Assembly: GCA_946800325.1 (NCBI GenBank)
Contig: OX326956.1
Coordinates: forward strand, 22,728,356 to 22,792,355
Length of the DNA stretch: 64,000 nt
Reading direction: 5' to 3'
From: Luzula sylvatica
Taxonomy: Eukaryota > Streptophyta > Magnoliopsida > Poales > Juncaceae
The first letter of the stretch is position 1; each line of letters begins with the position of its first letter. The notes under the pieces are model-generated. The model had not been told where the DNA came from. It saw only the letters and a list, made by a program, of their open reading frames with translations, and ran no database searches. Below, one piece after another: positions 1 through 12,291 of this stretch. A program made the translations under genes and the position numbers.

Positions 1-2984
1 TACCTAGAAAATTATCATCATTAAACAGTTCCAAATTAATTTTCACACAAAGCATCAAAAGTACATAATTTGACTGTTTTATCAAATGTAAGTATAATTT
101 TGACTGTCTTGTGCTTAACAGAACTAATAAGCCCCTTAAATATTTTTCTTTTATTAAGAAATCCTTCGAAAATACATCATTTAGTTGAGAATATAAATAT
201 TTTCAAGAGACAAAACGATTGTGCATGTACCTTCTCTAATGTGCATATTGGAAGGAACTTGCTTTGAGTTATATAGATGAAACGATATACTACTATGGGT
301 TTGACTACCTCCATTGTTGCAAGCTAAGAGCTCCTCACCAATGGAACTTCATGGCCTAGCTTGTTGAGATTTGTTACAAAAGAGAGATATATAGAACTAT
401 GAAATTGACTTTCCCAAAGACAACCCAAATTAGAGAAATAATTGTGTACTTAGAAAGGTGTAATGTTTGTTTAGGTATATATTCTTTTCGTAAATTATGA
501 TTTAAATTTCTGTGTTATAAAGAAAGACCAAACTACAAATAAAATCATAAAAATAAATAAATAGGAAACTTATATTTTTAAATAATATTTTTGTTATTAT
601 TTTTGTTATTATTTTTGATAATAAATGGAGAAGACTCATATATACTCCATCCATTGATGTTAATGATGATTGATCATCTGTGCACGGAGTACAAGCCATA
701 TAGGCTAGAGGGTAATGTAAAAACATTACAAAAATATCATACAAAAGAATTAATTCAAATTCTTATATTTACTAAACTTAATACAATCTATCGTGGAAAT
801 AATTTTAATGTGAGATTATCATATATTACAAAATTACTAATAAAGTCAAGACCCAGTTGATTGATTGTTTGACACAAATTACCATATGCCGTGAGAAATT
901 ATGTATTTAAATTCCAATAATATCAATGAACGGAGGACAAAAAGTCCTTCCTATTTATTCTAAAAGATGCTATATTACAAAATTTGGAGTATTACAATTT
1001 TTTTATGGAAAGTATCAACATTAAATTTTAGGACTACAGTTTTTTTTGTATACATGTATGTCTATTATTTTATTTTATAATTAATTTTGAATAATTTTAG
1101 AATCTCAAATCATCTTATATGAATCTCATGAACTATCATAATTTGCTAAAGTTTATATTAGATAAAATATTCAGCATTTCACATTAATTTATATAATCAA
1201 CCCTGAATACAAATAAAAAAAATGAAAATTTTACATATGGGAAAATACTAATAAATTTATATCAAATATTATAAATATACATCAAATGTTAATAGTATTT
1301 TTAGAACTTCAATTTTAAAATCTTTTTAATATATTCACTTAATTATTTTATTTATTTTGACATTTGTATTAGCAAGCATAGTTCATATATAACGTTCTCT
1401 TTAATTTCGATTTGGTGAATATATTATGTTAGAAAATACAATTCAAATTTATATAATTGAGTTTATGTATTATTAATATTTTTAAAATTATAATTTTTTG
1501 AATTCTATATAATACTAAGTATGTTATATTTGTGTTTTTATCAAACAAATATTGTTATTATTTTTTTATAAATTAGAAATGAAAAATAATAGTTATCAAT
1601 CAGAATATAAATAACTTATTAAACTTAGAAACATATATCAAATATTTTTTTTGTTTTTCAAATTATTAACTTATAAATAAATAATTTTTAAAATATTTAT
1701 TGGTTATCACTGTAATATTAAAAAAAAGCACATATTATGTCATAATGAGCTACTAAAATATGCGATTTATATTGCAATTTGATTTATTCTATTGGAAAGA
1801 CTACTAGAAATAATATGTTAATATATTGATGAGTATCTTGAAATTTGAAGATGATCTCTTTTGCGACGTTTTTGTAAGTGCAACAATCATGTAAAATATA
1901 GTTAATGGACACATAACATAATTAGTTGGGTATGAGATCAAAAAATTATATATTGTGAGAGACCGTTGATTCAAATTCTATTAATATTAATGGATGGAGA
2001 ATCATCGAACCTTATTCATTTACTCGTTTTTTTAATCATGTATAAAATATGCATGATGTGGATCCACGTTAACAAGTAAAAAGAACATTAATTTTTGTTA
2101 AGACAGGTTAACAAAGTCAAATGAAGTAGTGGGATGCACGTTATGGATATCATAGCTTATAAGATCTTCTATTTCAATAAACATTAAAATAAAAAAAAAT
2201 TGGGATTGGGATTACATTATATTATATGTTCGTTTGTCGTTCCAACTTGTATAACTTTTTTACGAAAATACTATGCATAAACATCAATTCTCCAATTAGT
2301 ATCATTATACGAGTATGATGTGTTGCAATATTATATGAAGTTGAATTTATATGTATACTATTTATATGTTGTATTATTATTATTTTTGTGTTTATTAATT
2401 TTAATTAATAAATTTAATTATTAACGTATCAATTGGAATGTGAGAATGTATAAAACATTGTGTGTGTGACATGTTCTAATTTTTAATGATTAAATTAATT
2501 AAAAAATTCATATTACGAAGCTCAAAAATAATTTAAATGAAGCCTCCAAATGTGTTCTCTCGAGAATATACTATATTATGTTATAAAAACAATTTGATTT
2601 CAAGTACATATGCGAGTACATATGTGGCGTACTGTCACTCTCTCATCTATCATATCAAGACGAGGAGAAAACATCATTAGAAAAACGAATGATTTTAAAT
2701 TTAGTCATCATAAAAGACTTGAAATCTATTTATTGCGACTAAGTTTTCACATGAGCAAAGACGTTGTTAGCGAGACATCGATTCAATATGGATGAAGTAC
2801 GATCTCTCATATAGTTAAGAAACATTTCCGTTTTACGGTTATTTAGTATAGTTTACATGCAGAGGCGGAACCAGACACAAAAATTTGAGGGGGCCAAGAA
2901 GAATTTTTTTGTATCTAATATTGCTATAACATAACATGCAAAATAACAAAAAAAAATAACATTACTAAATTTTAAGTAAAATTC

Positions 2985-3000
<16 letters not shown>
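1..3000. other. AT-rich intergenic DNA without a gene
   Basis: No open frame with recognisable protein similarity is visible on either strand; the short frames present are low-complexity. Around 1905-2010 and 870-950 there are degenerate stretches resembling the 3' halves of tRNA-derived SINEs seen better at 42632-42830 (a phrase like 'gtgagagaccgttgattcaaa'). At about 2863-2900 a GAGGCGGAACCAG phrase of the sort common in plant transposon ends precedes the next element. Confidence 0.6.
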
Positions 3001-3016
<16 letters not shown>

Positions 3017-3019
3017 TAT
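3001..3019. repeat. (TA)n microsatellite, left flank of the inverted-repeat element
   Basis: A run of TA dinucleotides directly abuts the left end of the inverted-repeat element. A longer TA run abuts its right end, so the element apparently sits inside a TA microsatellite. Confidence 0.9.
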
Positions 3020-3211
3020 GGGGCAGGCTCAATGGCCAACAAGGTTGTGTGGCCAACACAGCCAACATTTTATGGACCGTCGGATGAGCAAATCGGATGG
3101 CCAAAAATAAATACCGCACTTGATGGGAAAGATCAGGTTTTCATTCTAAACCGGACGGTCTATGATGTTTTGTAAAAAAAAAACCGGACCTTTCCTATAC
3201 TCGGTTCATCC

Positions 3212-3242
<31 letters not shown>

Positions 3243-3860
3243 TTCATTCGAGCAGCCCAACCTCTCTTTTCCTCTTAAACCTTCAATGGAGCTCTTCTCG
3301 CCAGCAAACAGATGAAGGAAATTGGGCGTTCTTCTTTTCTACAAAGAAGAAACGAATAGCTGGAAAGGAGAATTTGTTCTGATTCTCTCATGCGAACAAA
3401 AGAAGAAGTCGAGAGAGGTATATGTTGAGGTATTTTCTCTATTTCTTTCTAGTTGAAGACCCTAAGTTCACTCTTGCCTTTGATCTTTTTGCCCAATCCG
3501 TCCTTCGCGATTTTTTCATCTGCCTCTTTTCATAATCGAAATCCTAAGTTTGTTCTCTTTTTAAATTTCAGATAGATTCAGATTTTTCGCATTAATACTA
3601 CCAAATTTCATCAAATTGTAACTGGATTTTGGTTCGAATATGCGGATTTCGGCATTTACTGGCATAAAATAGGATTTATTGAATGGATGTGGAATTATTT
3701 CAATGTAATACAGTAGTGCCTTGTACCACTACCTGCAATGGCACTTTGTTCTTATTTTATTTTACAAGCATTCCAATTAGGGGCCGACCACGTCAATTAG
3801 GGCCCAATTACTACTATTAATGTTTCAATTAGGTCCTAATCGTAATTATTCTAATTATTA
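3020..3860 (+). repeat. Left arm of the long terminal inverted repeat
   Basis: Pairs with 4845-5763 in opposite orientation. The outer 400 bp are nearly identical; the inner part has accumulated substitutions and small indels. It includes a CT dinucleotide run and a purine-rich stretch with several GAAGAAG phrases. Confidence 0.85.
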
Positions 3861-4844
3861 TAATTTTTACAATATTCAGGGGTTCCTAGGTAAGATGACC
3901 CAGCTACGGGTTTCCGCATCAGTGGCTTTCTATGATAAAAAATGCTCTTGGGCTTAATCCTTCTAAGATATGATGTGGCAGACATCGAGAGAATATGATG
4001 TGGCCGAAGTTAACGAAGACCCCTCCTTTTCAACTGGACGGGTCCCTTAATAACAATCATTTGATTGCTCTCTGTTCTAATACGAGAAGAAAATAAGCAT
4101 GACTTAGAACAAATGTAGGATTTGTGAATGAAGTTTCGAAGGTTTATCTTTTAGAAGAATGAATTATAAGAACATAGCATATCGAACATGCGAAGGAGTG
4201 AAGAGTCATCTCAACAATGAGCGATACAGTTTTGTAATTTATCAGTATGGTTTTTTTTTGTTACAATTTTTATTATTAGTCTAGTAATTTATTAGTATTG
4301 TCTCGTAATGAGTTAGTACAATTTTAATGGGTGTAATAATGAATTTGAAATATTAAATCTGGTGATTTTCAATGAGAACTTAGAAATGATAAATTTTGGA
4401 TCATCATAACTTATCAAAAAAGCACTAAATTTCATCAAAAATACACAACAAAATCTCAACTCTAGTTATTGAAATACTCACACATACTCGCCATTATAAC
4501 ACCTTAATTCTAATACAACGAACTTAAAAATTACCCGAACAAAAAAAATAATTTAGGAACTTCTTTTCAGATCACCCAAATCTAGTCTTGAAAGTCGAAA
4601 CTTTGTAGCGGAGCTTGATGACTTTGGAGTTTAGGGTTTAGTTCAATGACAACTACATACTTTTATCTGTTTTGAATTTTCATCGTACCTATTTCTGCAC
4701 AAAGAAAAATCTAAAAGCACTTGGAACAAATATGCTACCACAACCCTATCATAAAAATATTTTATAAAAAAGTTTAATCGGATTATAGATTGAATCGCAA
4801 AGACCAATAAAACTTTAAACTGAAGTGCAAGAGTGGTCTCTAAT

Positions 4845-5529
4845 TTACATTATTAAACCTAATTGAACCAATAATAATACTAATTGGGCTCCTAATTAAC
4901 GTCATGTCATGGACCCCTGATTGAAATGATTGTTATATAAAATAAGAACAAACTACCATTGCCAGTACAAGAGATGGTATGACATTGATATAAATCCGTA
5001 CTCATTCTACAAAACCTATTTTTTCTACTAGCAAATGCTGAAATTCGCATAATTAAACAAAAATTAAGTTAAAATTTGATGAAATTCAGTAAAATTATGT
5101 ACTATTAATGCGAAATATCAGAACTTATCTTCAATTTACTGAATTCCGCCTAATATATCCAAAATAAGCTAAATTTGGCTGACTTCGACAGGAATTTAAA
5201 AATAAGATTGAGAACAAACTTAGGATTTCGATTATGAAAAGAGGCAAATAAAAAAATCGCCTGTACAGGAAGGACGGATTGGGCAAAAAGATCAAAGGCA
5301 AGAGTGAACTTAGGGTCTTCAACTAGAAAGAAATAGAGAAAATACCTCAACAGATACCTCTCTCGACTTCTTCTTTTGTTCGCATGAGAGAATCAGAACA
5401 AATTCTCCTTTCCAGCTATTCGTTTCTTCTTTGTAGAAAAGAAGAACGCCCAATTTCCTTCAACTGTTTGCTGGCGAGAAGAGCTCCATTGAAGGTTTAA
5501 GAGGAAAAGAGAGGTTGGGCTGCTCGAAT

Positions 5530-5571
<42 letters not shown>

Positions 5572-5761
5572 GGATGAACCGAGTATAGGAAAGGTCCGGT
5601 TTTTTTTTTACAAAACATCATAGACCATCCGGTTTAGAATGAAAACCTGATCTTTCCCATCAAGTGCGGTATTTATTTTTGGCCATCCGATTTGCTCATC
5701 CGACGGTCCATAAAATGTTGGCTGTGTTGGCCACACAACCTTGTTGGCCATTGAGCCTGCC

Positions 5762-5763
<2 letters not shown>
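4845..5763 (-). repeat. Right arm of the long terminal inverted repeat
   Basis: Reverse-complement partner of 3020-3860. The AG run here is longer than the CT run in the left arm, so the microsatellite has changed length since the element formed. Confidence 0.85.

Positions 5764-5809
<46 letters not shown>
5764..5809. repeat. (TA)n microsatellite, right flank of the inverted-repeat element
   Basis: About 23 TA units immediately after the terminal CCCC of the inverted-repeat element. Confidence 0.9.
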
Positions 5810-5812
<3 letters not shown>

Positions 5813-6320
5813 TCAAAAACAATAACTATATTATTAGTTTTATTTTTCTTATTTCTAAATTTTGCAAGTTTAAATAAAATTAATTACTAATTTTGAAAAT
5901 TTTATGAAACTTGAAGAAAATACTGGCTTGCTCTAGTTTGTTTTTATTTTGTTTGTAATTTGAAGTATATTTTGGATTTTGGATTGTTAAAAAAAAATTG
6001 GTAGGATTCACACCAAAAAAAAACAGGAACAAAATATTTGTAACGGGAAAGAAACGTGTATGAATCATACTAATATAATAATCGGATGTAAAACTCCAAT
6101 TTTTTATTGAATGAAAATTGGATCTGGCCCAATTATATTTGCATGTGGTTAAATTATCAAAAATAAAACTACAATTATTCATAAATGGGATCAAATAAGC
6201 TGTACAAATGTATATTAGAAAATTCTAAAATTCATGAAGGAAGCCAAGGCTCGCCTTGGTCTCTTGCAGCTTTTGGAGATTTGGGCGGTACCATATCGCT
6301 ATAATATTATGATTGTGTTA
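5810..6320. other. AT-rich intergenic DNA without a gene
   Basis: No supported coding sequence. A short palindrome, AAGGCTCGCCTT, lies near 6246; nothing else stands out. Confidence 0.5.
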
Positions 6321-7060
6321 TCTATCTTACTTATAAAGTTAGGGGAAATGGGAGAAATCTGAGCAGCCACGTCATCAGAGGCCTTTTTGTAAAGGAAAAA
6401 ATAATATTTACATTTTAGTCTTTTTTTATTTACATTTTGGTCTTTTTTTAAAAACAAAATTACATTTTGGTCCTTTTTATTTACATTTTGGTCCTTTTCA
6501 TTGACATTTTGGTCCTTCAAGTTTAAAAAATTACATTTTGGTCCAGCGGCCTTTTTGTAAAAAATTTAATTTATATTTTGGTCCTTTTGGGAGAAATCTG
6601 TGCAGCCACGTCACCAGGGGGCTCTTTGTAAAAAAAAATTTTAATTTACATTTTTGTCCTTTTTTATTTACATTTTGGTCCTTTTTAAAAAAAAAATTAC
6701 ATTTTGGTCCTTTTTTATTATTCACATTTTGGTCCTTTTTATTGACATTTTGGTCCTTCAAGTTTAAAAAATTACATTTTGGTCCAGGGGCCTCTTTGTA
6801 AAAAATTTAATTTACATTTTGGTCCTTTTTAGTTGAAAAAACTATATTTTGGTCCTTTTTATTTATATTTTAGCCCTTTTAAATTTAAAAACTTACATTT
6901 TGGTCCTTCATATTTACATCTTGATCCTCTTTTATTTACATGTCGATCCTTTTTTACATTTCTGAATTTACATTATAGTCTTTTTTATTTATATCTTCGT
7001 CCTTGCTTCCCTATCACCACTTTACTTGGAAAATTTTCAAAAGACACCTTAAATTTTTAG
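6321..7060 (+). mobile_element. Helitron-like repeat rich in TTACATTTTGGTCC units
   Basis: Starts with TCTATCTTACTTATAAAG preceded by A, which fits a Helitron 5' end. It then shows many short units around TTACATTTTGGTCC and two copies of a GCAGCCACGTCA...TTTTTGTAAA block (about 6360 and 6600). The same units and the same CACGTCACCAGGGGC phrase occur in reverse orientation in the better preserved Helitron at 19655-20258. No CTAG-plus-hairpin 3' end is visible here, so the 3' part is lost or rearranged. Frames spelling repeats like KKDQNVN or FGPFLFTFWS come from the repeat and are not genes. Confidence 0.5.
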
Positions 7061-7704
7061 ATATTGTAAAAAACAATTAATTTACATATGTATTCATTAA
7101 AAAAAATGCTTCTTTTAATTTTAAAAAATTCTTAAACTTTTTGTAATATATAATAATTAAAAAAAAATTACTATATGTTATATGTTATATAATTTTAATA
7201 TTTCATTCATTACAAATATTCGACTTATGTATTATTTTTCTTGAAAAACTAACATAAAATTATAATAAGTTGAACTATATTTTGTTCCTTTTTATTTATA
7301 TTTTGGCCATTTTAAGTTTATAAACTTACATTTTGGTCCTTCATATTTACATATTGATCATCTTTTATTTACATGTCGGTCCTTTTTTACATTTCTGAAT
7401 TTACATTATAGTAGTTTTATTTATATCTTCGTCCTTGCCTCCCTATCACCACTTTACTTGGAAAATTTTCAAAAGACTCCTTAAATTGATATTGTAAAAA
7501 ACAATTAATTTACATATATATTCATAAAAAAAAAATGCTTCTTTTAATTTTAAAAAATTCTAAAACTTTTTGTAATATATAATAATTAAAAAAAAATTAC
7601 TATATGTTATATGTTATATAATTTTAATATTTCATTCATTACAAATATTCGACTTATGTATTATTTTTCTTGAAAAACTAACATAAAATTATAATAAGTT
7701 GAAC
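6839..7704. repeat. Direct tandem duplication, two units of about 433 bp
   Basis: The segment from ACTATATTTTGGTCC to ATAATAAGTTGAAC at 6839-7274 is repeated at 7272-7704 with few differences, including the CCCTATCACCACTTTACTTGG phrase and the TATATGTTATATGTTATATA stretch. The second half resembles other AT-rich dispersed copies near 44250 and 47690. Confidence 0.85.
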
Positions 7705-8028
7705 AATATTATTAAAAGAAAATCTTGCAAATATTTAAAAATAAAATATCATAAAACAATTAAAAAATACATAAAAGAAAAACTAAAATAAAAAGTAGAT
7801 GTTTAAATATTCTATGAATATATTTGCAAGGTATTTATTTATTATTGTTTATTTTATTATTATTTAATGTTAGTTTTTTATGAATAAAGAATGGAATATT
7901 AAAATTATATAAATAAAATATGTAATAATTTAAATTTTTTTTAAATCACTAAACTAACACAGACACATAACTCTTTCTACGTTGAGTTGAGTGGATGATT
8001 AAGATAAGGATAGTAATGTGGAGGCTTA
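7705..8028. other. AT-rich spacer
   Basis: No gene seen. It ends with CTTA, whose TTA is the probable left target-site copy of the PIF/Harbinger-like element that follows. Confidence 0.5.
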
Positions 8029-8296
8029 GGGCGTGTTTGCTAGGTCAGTTTTGAGTAGCAGCAGGAAACTCGTAGTTGCAGGAAACCGATATATGAATAT
8101 CAGGAAACTAGGAAACTATGATAGCGGGAAAATCCAAAAACTATGAGTGTAGGATGCTTAAAAGGTGTTTGATGAAAATCATAGGATTATATGTAGGAAA
8201 TAAATAAAATATCCTATAATTGTATTGTTTCTAATGAAATTTTATAACTATCAAACTTATTCTTAATTATATCAAAATATTATTAATTGCTAAATA

Positions 8297-8369
<73 letters not shown>

Positions 8370-8396
8370 GTATTTGTTGTTGTTGTTGTTGTTGTT

Positions 8397-8435
<39 letters not shown>

Positions 8436-8461
8436 ATTGTTGTTGTTATAGTTTTAAATGC

Positions 8462-8509
<48 letters not shown>

Positions 8510-8673
8510 TATTATTATTATTGTTGTTGTTGTTGTTACTATTAGTTTTAAATGAATTTATTATTATGATTATTATTATTATTATTGTTAATTTCTAAAT
8601 ATATTATAATTATTGTTATATTTATTATTATTACACTTATTATTATTTATTATTACTATTAATCTCTAAATAC

Positions 8674-8707
<34 letters not shown>

Positions 8708-8777
8708 ATTTGATGAAAATATGTAGGAAATGAATATAATATTCCATGATCTTATTATTATTATTAATTTCTAAATA

Positions 8778-8811
<34 letters not shown>

Positions 8812-8850
8812 GTTGTTGTTGTTGTTGTTGTAACTATTAGTTTTAAATGA

Positions 8851-8903
<53 letters not shown>

Positions 8904-9576
8904 GTATTAGTATTAGTAGTAGTATTAGTATTATTATTATTATTATTAATTTCTAAATATATTATTATTATTGTTATATTTATTATTATTAAACTTATTA
9001 TTATTTATTATTACTATTAATCTCTAAATACATTATTATTATTATTATTATTAATTTGACGAAAATATGTAGGAAATGAATAAAATATTCCGTGATCTTA
9101 TTATTATTATTTATTTCTAAATACATTATTATTATTATTTTCTAAATACAATTTCAGTATGTATTATTATAATAATTATTATTATTATAATTATTTTTTT
9201 AATAAAATTATTATTTAGAGAATATTATTTTTTTAATAAAATTATTATTTAGAGAATATTATTTTTCTATACAACTAAATTTTAATACCATGAATAAAAT
9301 TAAATATGATATTTTACAAGATTAGCTATAAAAAATAAAAATATATAACACAATATATATTTTAGTATAATTGCATGATCATTGTTAGTTTTCAAAAATC
9401 CAATATTAGGTAAGTTTTGAAACCCATACATTAACACTTGATTTCCTTGGTTTTCGAAGTTTTGAAACCCAAAACTTCAAATCCTACTACTCAATCGAAC
9501 ACTCCAAGTTTCAAAACTGTCAAATCACAGAAAACTCACCAATCCGATAAACAAAACTGCACTAGCGAACAGGGCC
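8029..9576. mobile_element. PIF/Harbinger-like non-autonomous element
   Basis: Terminal inverted repeats of about 25 bp: left begins GGGCGTGTTTGCTAGGTCAG, right read inward begins GGCCCTGTTCGCTAGTGCAG, both followed by TTTTG. Direct TTA copies flank the ends (8026-8028 and 9577-9579), the 3-bp target typical of PIF/Harbinger and Tourist elements. The 1.5-kb body has no transposase and is mostly ATT and GTT trinucleotide tracts with recurring CTAAATACATT and GTAGGAAATGAATA phrases. Superfamily is inferred from TSD and terminal motif; hAT is a less likely alternative. Confidence 0.65.
8296..8960 (+). repeat. ATT/GTT trinucleotide microsatellite complex
   Basis: Several long runs of ATT, TTG and TTA units separated by TTTTAAATG(C/A)ATTTATT and TCTAAATACATT spacers. 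The spacers recur, so the tract has grown by duplication of larger blocks as well as by slippage. Confidence 0.9.
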
Positions 9577-9840
9577 TTATTCTTTTCAGATTTGATGACA
9601 ATGTTTTTATTATGCACGTCTCGTGACATAATTAAAGTCCATGTTGACATGTCACGATTGTTGATTATTGAAGTCCGCCGATTAGTCTCGGATTTGAAAT
9701 TAAATTCGTACCACACTCATTATGGGCTTGTTTTCACACAGTCGTTTACTATTTTCGTACCACACTCATTATGGTAATTTACTTTTGGCAGTCATATGTC
9801 GCAAAACGTCACTAAAATTATATCTCTGGAGTATTAGTAA

Positions 9841-11530
9841 ATGCCAGTAAAATCTATACATCACCAGTCCACTAGAACTATACCTTTTGGCAGCTATGAT
9901 GAAAATGCGACTAAAAGTGTATCTTTTGGCAGCTATGACGAAAATGCGACTAAAAGTGTGTACCTTTTGGCAGCCATGATGAAAATGCGACTAAAAGTAA
10001 ACCTTTTGGCAGCCATGATGAAAATGCGACTAAAACTGTACCTTTTGGCAGCAATGATGAAAATGCGACTAAAACTGTACCATTTGGCACGTATGATGGA
10101 AATGCGACTAAAAATGTACCCTTTGGCAGCCATGATGAAAATGCGACTAAAAGTGTACCTATGGGCAGCCAAGATGAAAATGCGACTAAAAGTATACCTT
10201 TTGGCAGCGATGATGAAAATGCGACTAAAATTGTACCTTTTGGCAGCTATGATGAAAATGCGACTAAAACTGTATCTTTTGGCAGCCATGATGAAAATGC
10301 GATTAAAAGTGTACATTTTGGCAGCGATGATGAAAATGCGACTAAAAATGTACCTTTTGGCAGCCATGATGAAAATGCGACTAACACTGTACCTATTAGC
10401 AGCCAAGATGAAAATGCGACTAATAGTGTATCTTTTGGCAGCGATGATGAAAATGCGACTAAAAGTGTTTACCTTTTGGCAGCCATGATGAAAATGCGAC
10501 TAAAACTGTACCTTTTGGCAGCCAAGATGAAAATGCGACTAAAAATGGATACCTATTGGCAGCCATGAAAATGCGACTAAAACTGAAATTTTTGGCAGCC
10601 TGGATGAAAATGCGAATAAACCTCTACCTTTTGGCAGCGATGATGAAAATGCGACTAAAAGTTTACCTTTTTGCAGCAGCGACGAAAATGCGACTAAAAG
10701 TGAACCTTTTGGCAGCCATGATTAAAATGCGACTAATACTTTACCTTTTGGCAGCGATGATGAAAATGCGACTAATACTGTACCTTTTGGCAGCGATGAT
10801 GAAAATGCGACTAAAAAATGTTCCTTTTGGCAGCCATGATGAAAATGCGACTAAAAATGTACTTTTGGCAGCCATGATGAAAATGCGACTAAAACCGTAC
10901 CTTTTGGCAGCCATGATGAAAATGCGACTAAAACTGAACCTTTTGGCAGCGATGATGAAAATGCAACTAATAATGTACCTTTTGGCAGCCATGATGAAAA
11001 TGCGACTAAAAGTGTACCTTTTGGCAGCGATGATGAAAATGCGACTAAAAATGTTCCTTTTGGCAGCGATGATGAAAATGCGACTAAAACTGTTCCTTTT
11101 GGCAGCCATGATGAAAATGCGACTAAAACTGTACCTTTTGGCAGCGATGATGAAAATGCGACTAAAAAATGTTCCTTTTGGCAGCCATAATGAAAATGCG
11201 ACTAATACTGTATCTTTTGGCAGCCATGATGAAAATGCGACTAAAACTGTACCTATTAGCAGCGATGATGAAAATGCGACTAAACTGTACCTTTTGGCAG
11301 CTATGATGAAAATGCGACAAAAAGCGTACCTTTTGGCAGCCATGATGAAAATGCGACTAATAGTGTACCTTTTGGCAGCCAAGATGAAAATGCGACTAAT
11401 AGTGTACCTTTTGGCAGCGATGATGAAAATGCGACTAAAACTTAACCTTCTGGCAGCCATGATGAAAATGCGACTAAAACTATACTACTTTCGGCAGCAT
11501 ATGCTCTAAAAACTAAAGCTATTGGCAGCG
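9841..11530 (+). repeat. 39-bp minisatellite, about 42 units
   Basis: The unit has the form ACCTTTTGGCAGCCATGATG plus AAAATGCGACTAAAACTGT. Units vary mainly at the G/C before ATGATG, at the A before A/C/GTGTA, and by 1-2 base indels. Degenerate copies lie at both edges (near 9786 and 11510). Because 39 is a multiple of three and the unit lacks stops, frames run open on both strands (13-residue repeat with FGSHDENAT in one, LLAAMMKMRL in another, FSRIFIMAAKRY on the reverse). Single-base indels switch frames repeatedly, so I treat it as non-coding. The sequence lies between the 8029-9576 element and the P450 relic. Confidence 0.9.
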
Positions 11531-12291
11531 TTTATTTTGTACGATCATATATATTAATTATGGAGACTACACGGTATTGCGGTGCGATGACAGATAGTTA
11601 TTATTTAATGACTCTCTGGTAATTCTCTTTCTTTATTTTTTCTAAAAGTTAATATTTTCTGGTTGCATTTTTTCTGTTACGTAGTCAAACAAACCCCCTT
11701 GAATGTGCATTAAGTTCAAAATATGCATTTACCCCCCTGAAATTTTTGAATTTGGTATTGTGATAAAGAATTTTGAGTTCATCCTTTTGACCTAGGTTAT
11801 TTTTCTCAGCACGCTTTGACCTAGATTATATACTCTTTGACCTAAATAATCACTTCGATACAATTACAAAAAGAGAAGATTCCGGGACATTTAAAAATCT
11901 TTCATAACGTAGGATGGTTTTTGCAAATTTACTTTATTTATATATCCGTGACTAGCACAGTTTTTTTTTTTCCAATATGAAGATTGAATACCATTATTTT
12001 TCAATTCTGAAGTTTAAAGACCGTATTATTTTTTCATTTACTCATTATTATGAGAGAAATAGGAATATTTTTACTCATTTATGTTTCTATATGTACTATA
12101 TTTCATTTTTTACAGAATAATATTGTTTACCTACAAAACAATATATAAAGGATAAAATGATTATTTGTATGGTTATTTATTAAGATGGATATTAAATTAA
12201 CAAAAGTTAATACAAATTAATTCATCAACACTATTAGCCATTTGAGTCATAAGGTTATTTTGTCGATCATAATCGCGCTCATATATATTAT
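11531..12291. other. Intergenic DNA downstream of the P450 relic
   Basis: No gene seen. A tract with CCCCCTT/CCCCCCTGAAA phrases near 11690-11760 is typical of degraded transposon sequence. Confidence 0.4.

Larger units (their letters stand above)
3020..5763. mobile_element. Non-autonomous DNA transposon with inverted repeats of about 0.85-0.9 kb
   Basis: The left end reads GGGGCAGGCTCAATGGCC and the right end is its exact reverse complement. The two arms stay recognisably complementary for roughly 850-900 bp (left to about 3860, right from about 4845). Each arm carries mirrored landmarks: a CT/AG microsatellite (about 3220-3242 and 5529-5566), an ATTAGGGCCC-like phrase and a poly-pyrimidine leader. 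The spacer of about 1 kb has no transposase-like frame. TA repeats flank both ends, so the exact target duplication cannot be read. Very long terminal inverted repeats suit a MULE-like or foldback element; the superfamily is inference. Short frames inside the arms are by-products. Confidence 0.85.

Noticed and set aside
6299..7060. Frames with KKDQNVN or FWSFLF repeats as genes
   Set aside because: They translate the TTACATTTTGGTCC repeat of a Helitron-like element; the same sequence is non-coding at 19.8-20.2 kb.
9933..11509. Long frames of 135-317 codons on both strands
   Set aside because: They follow from a stop-free 39-bp unit; single-base indels switch frames between units and no start context or conserved domain is seen.
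9841..11530. CRISPR-like regular spacing of a repeated unit
   Set aside because: Units are directly adjacent 39-mers with no unique spacers, and the setting is a plant nuclear genome; it is a minisatellite.
9780..11560. CACTA transposon with subterminal repeats
   Set aside because: GTCACTA and CCACTAG occur near the left edge, but no inverted CACTA terminus with 3-bp target duplication was found at the right.
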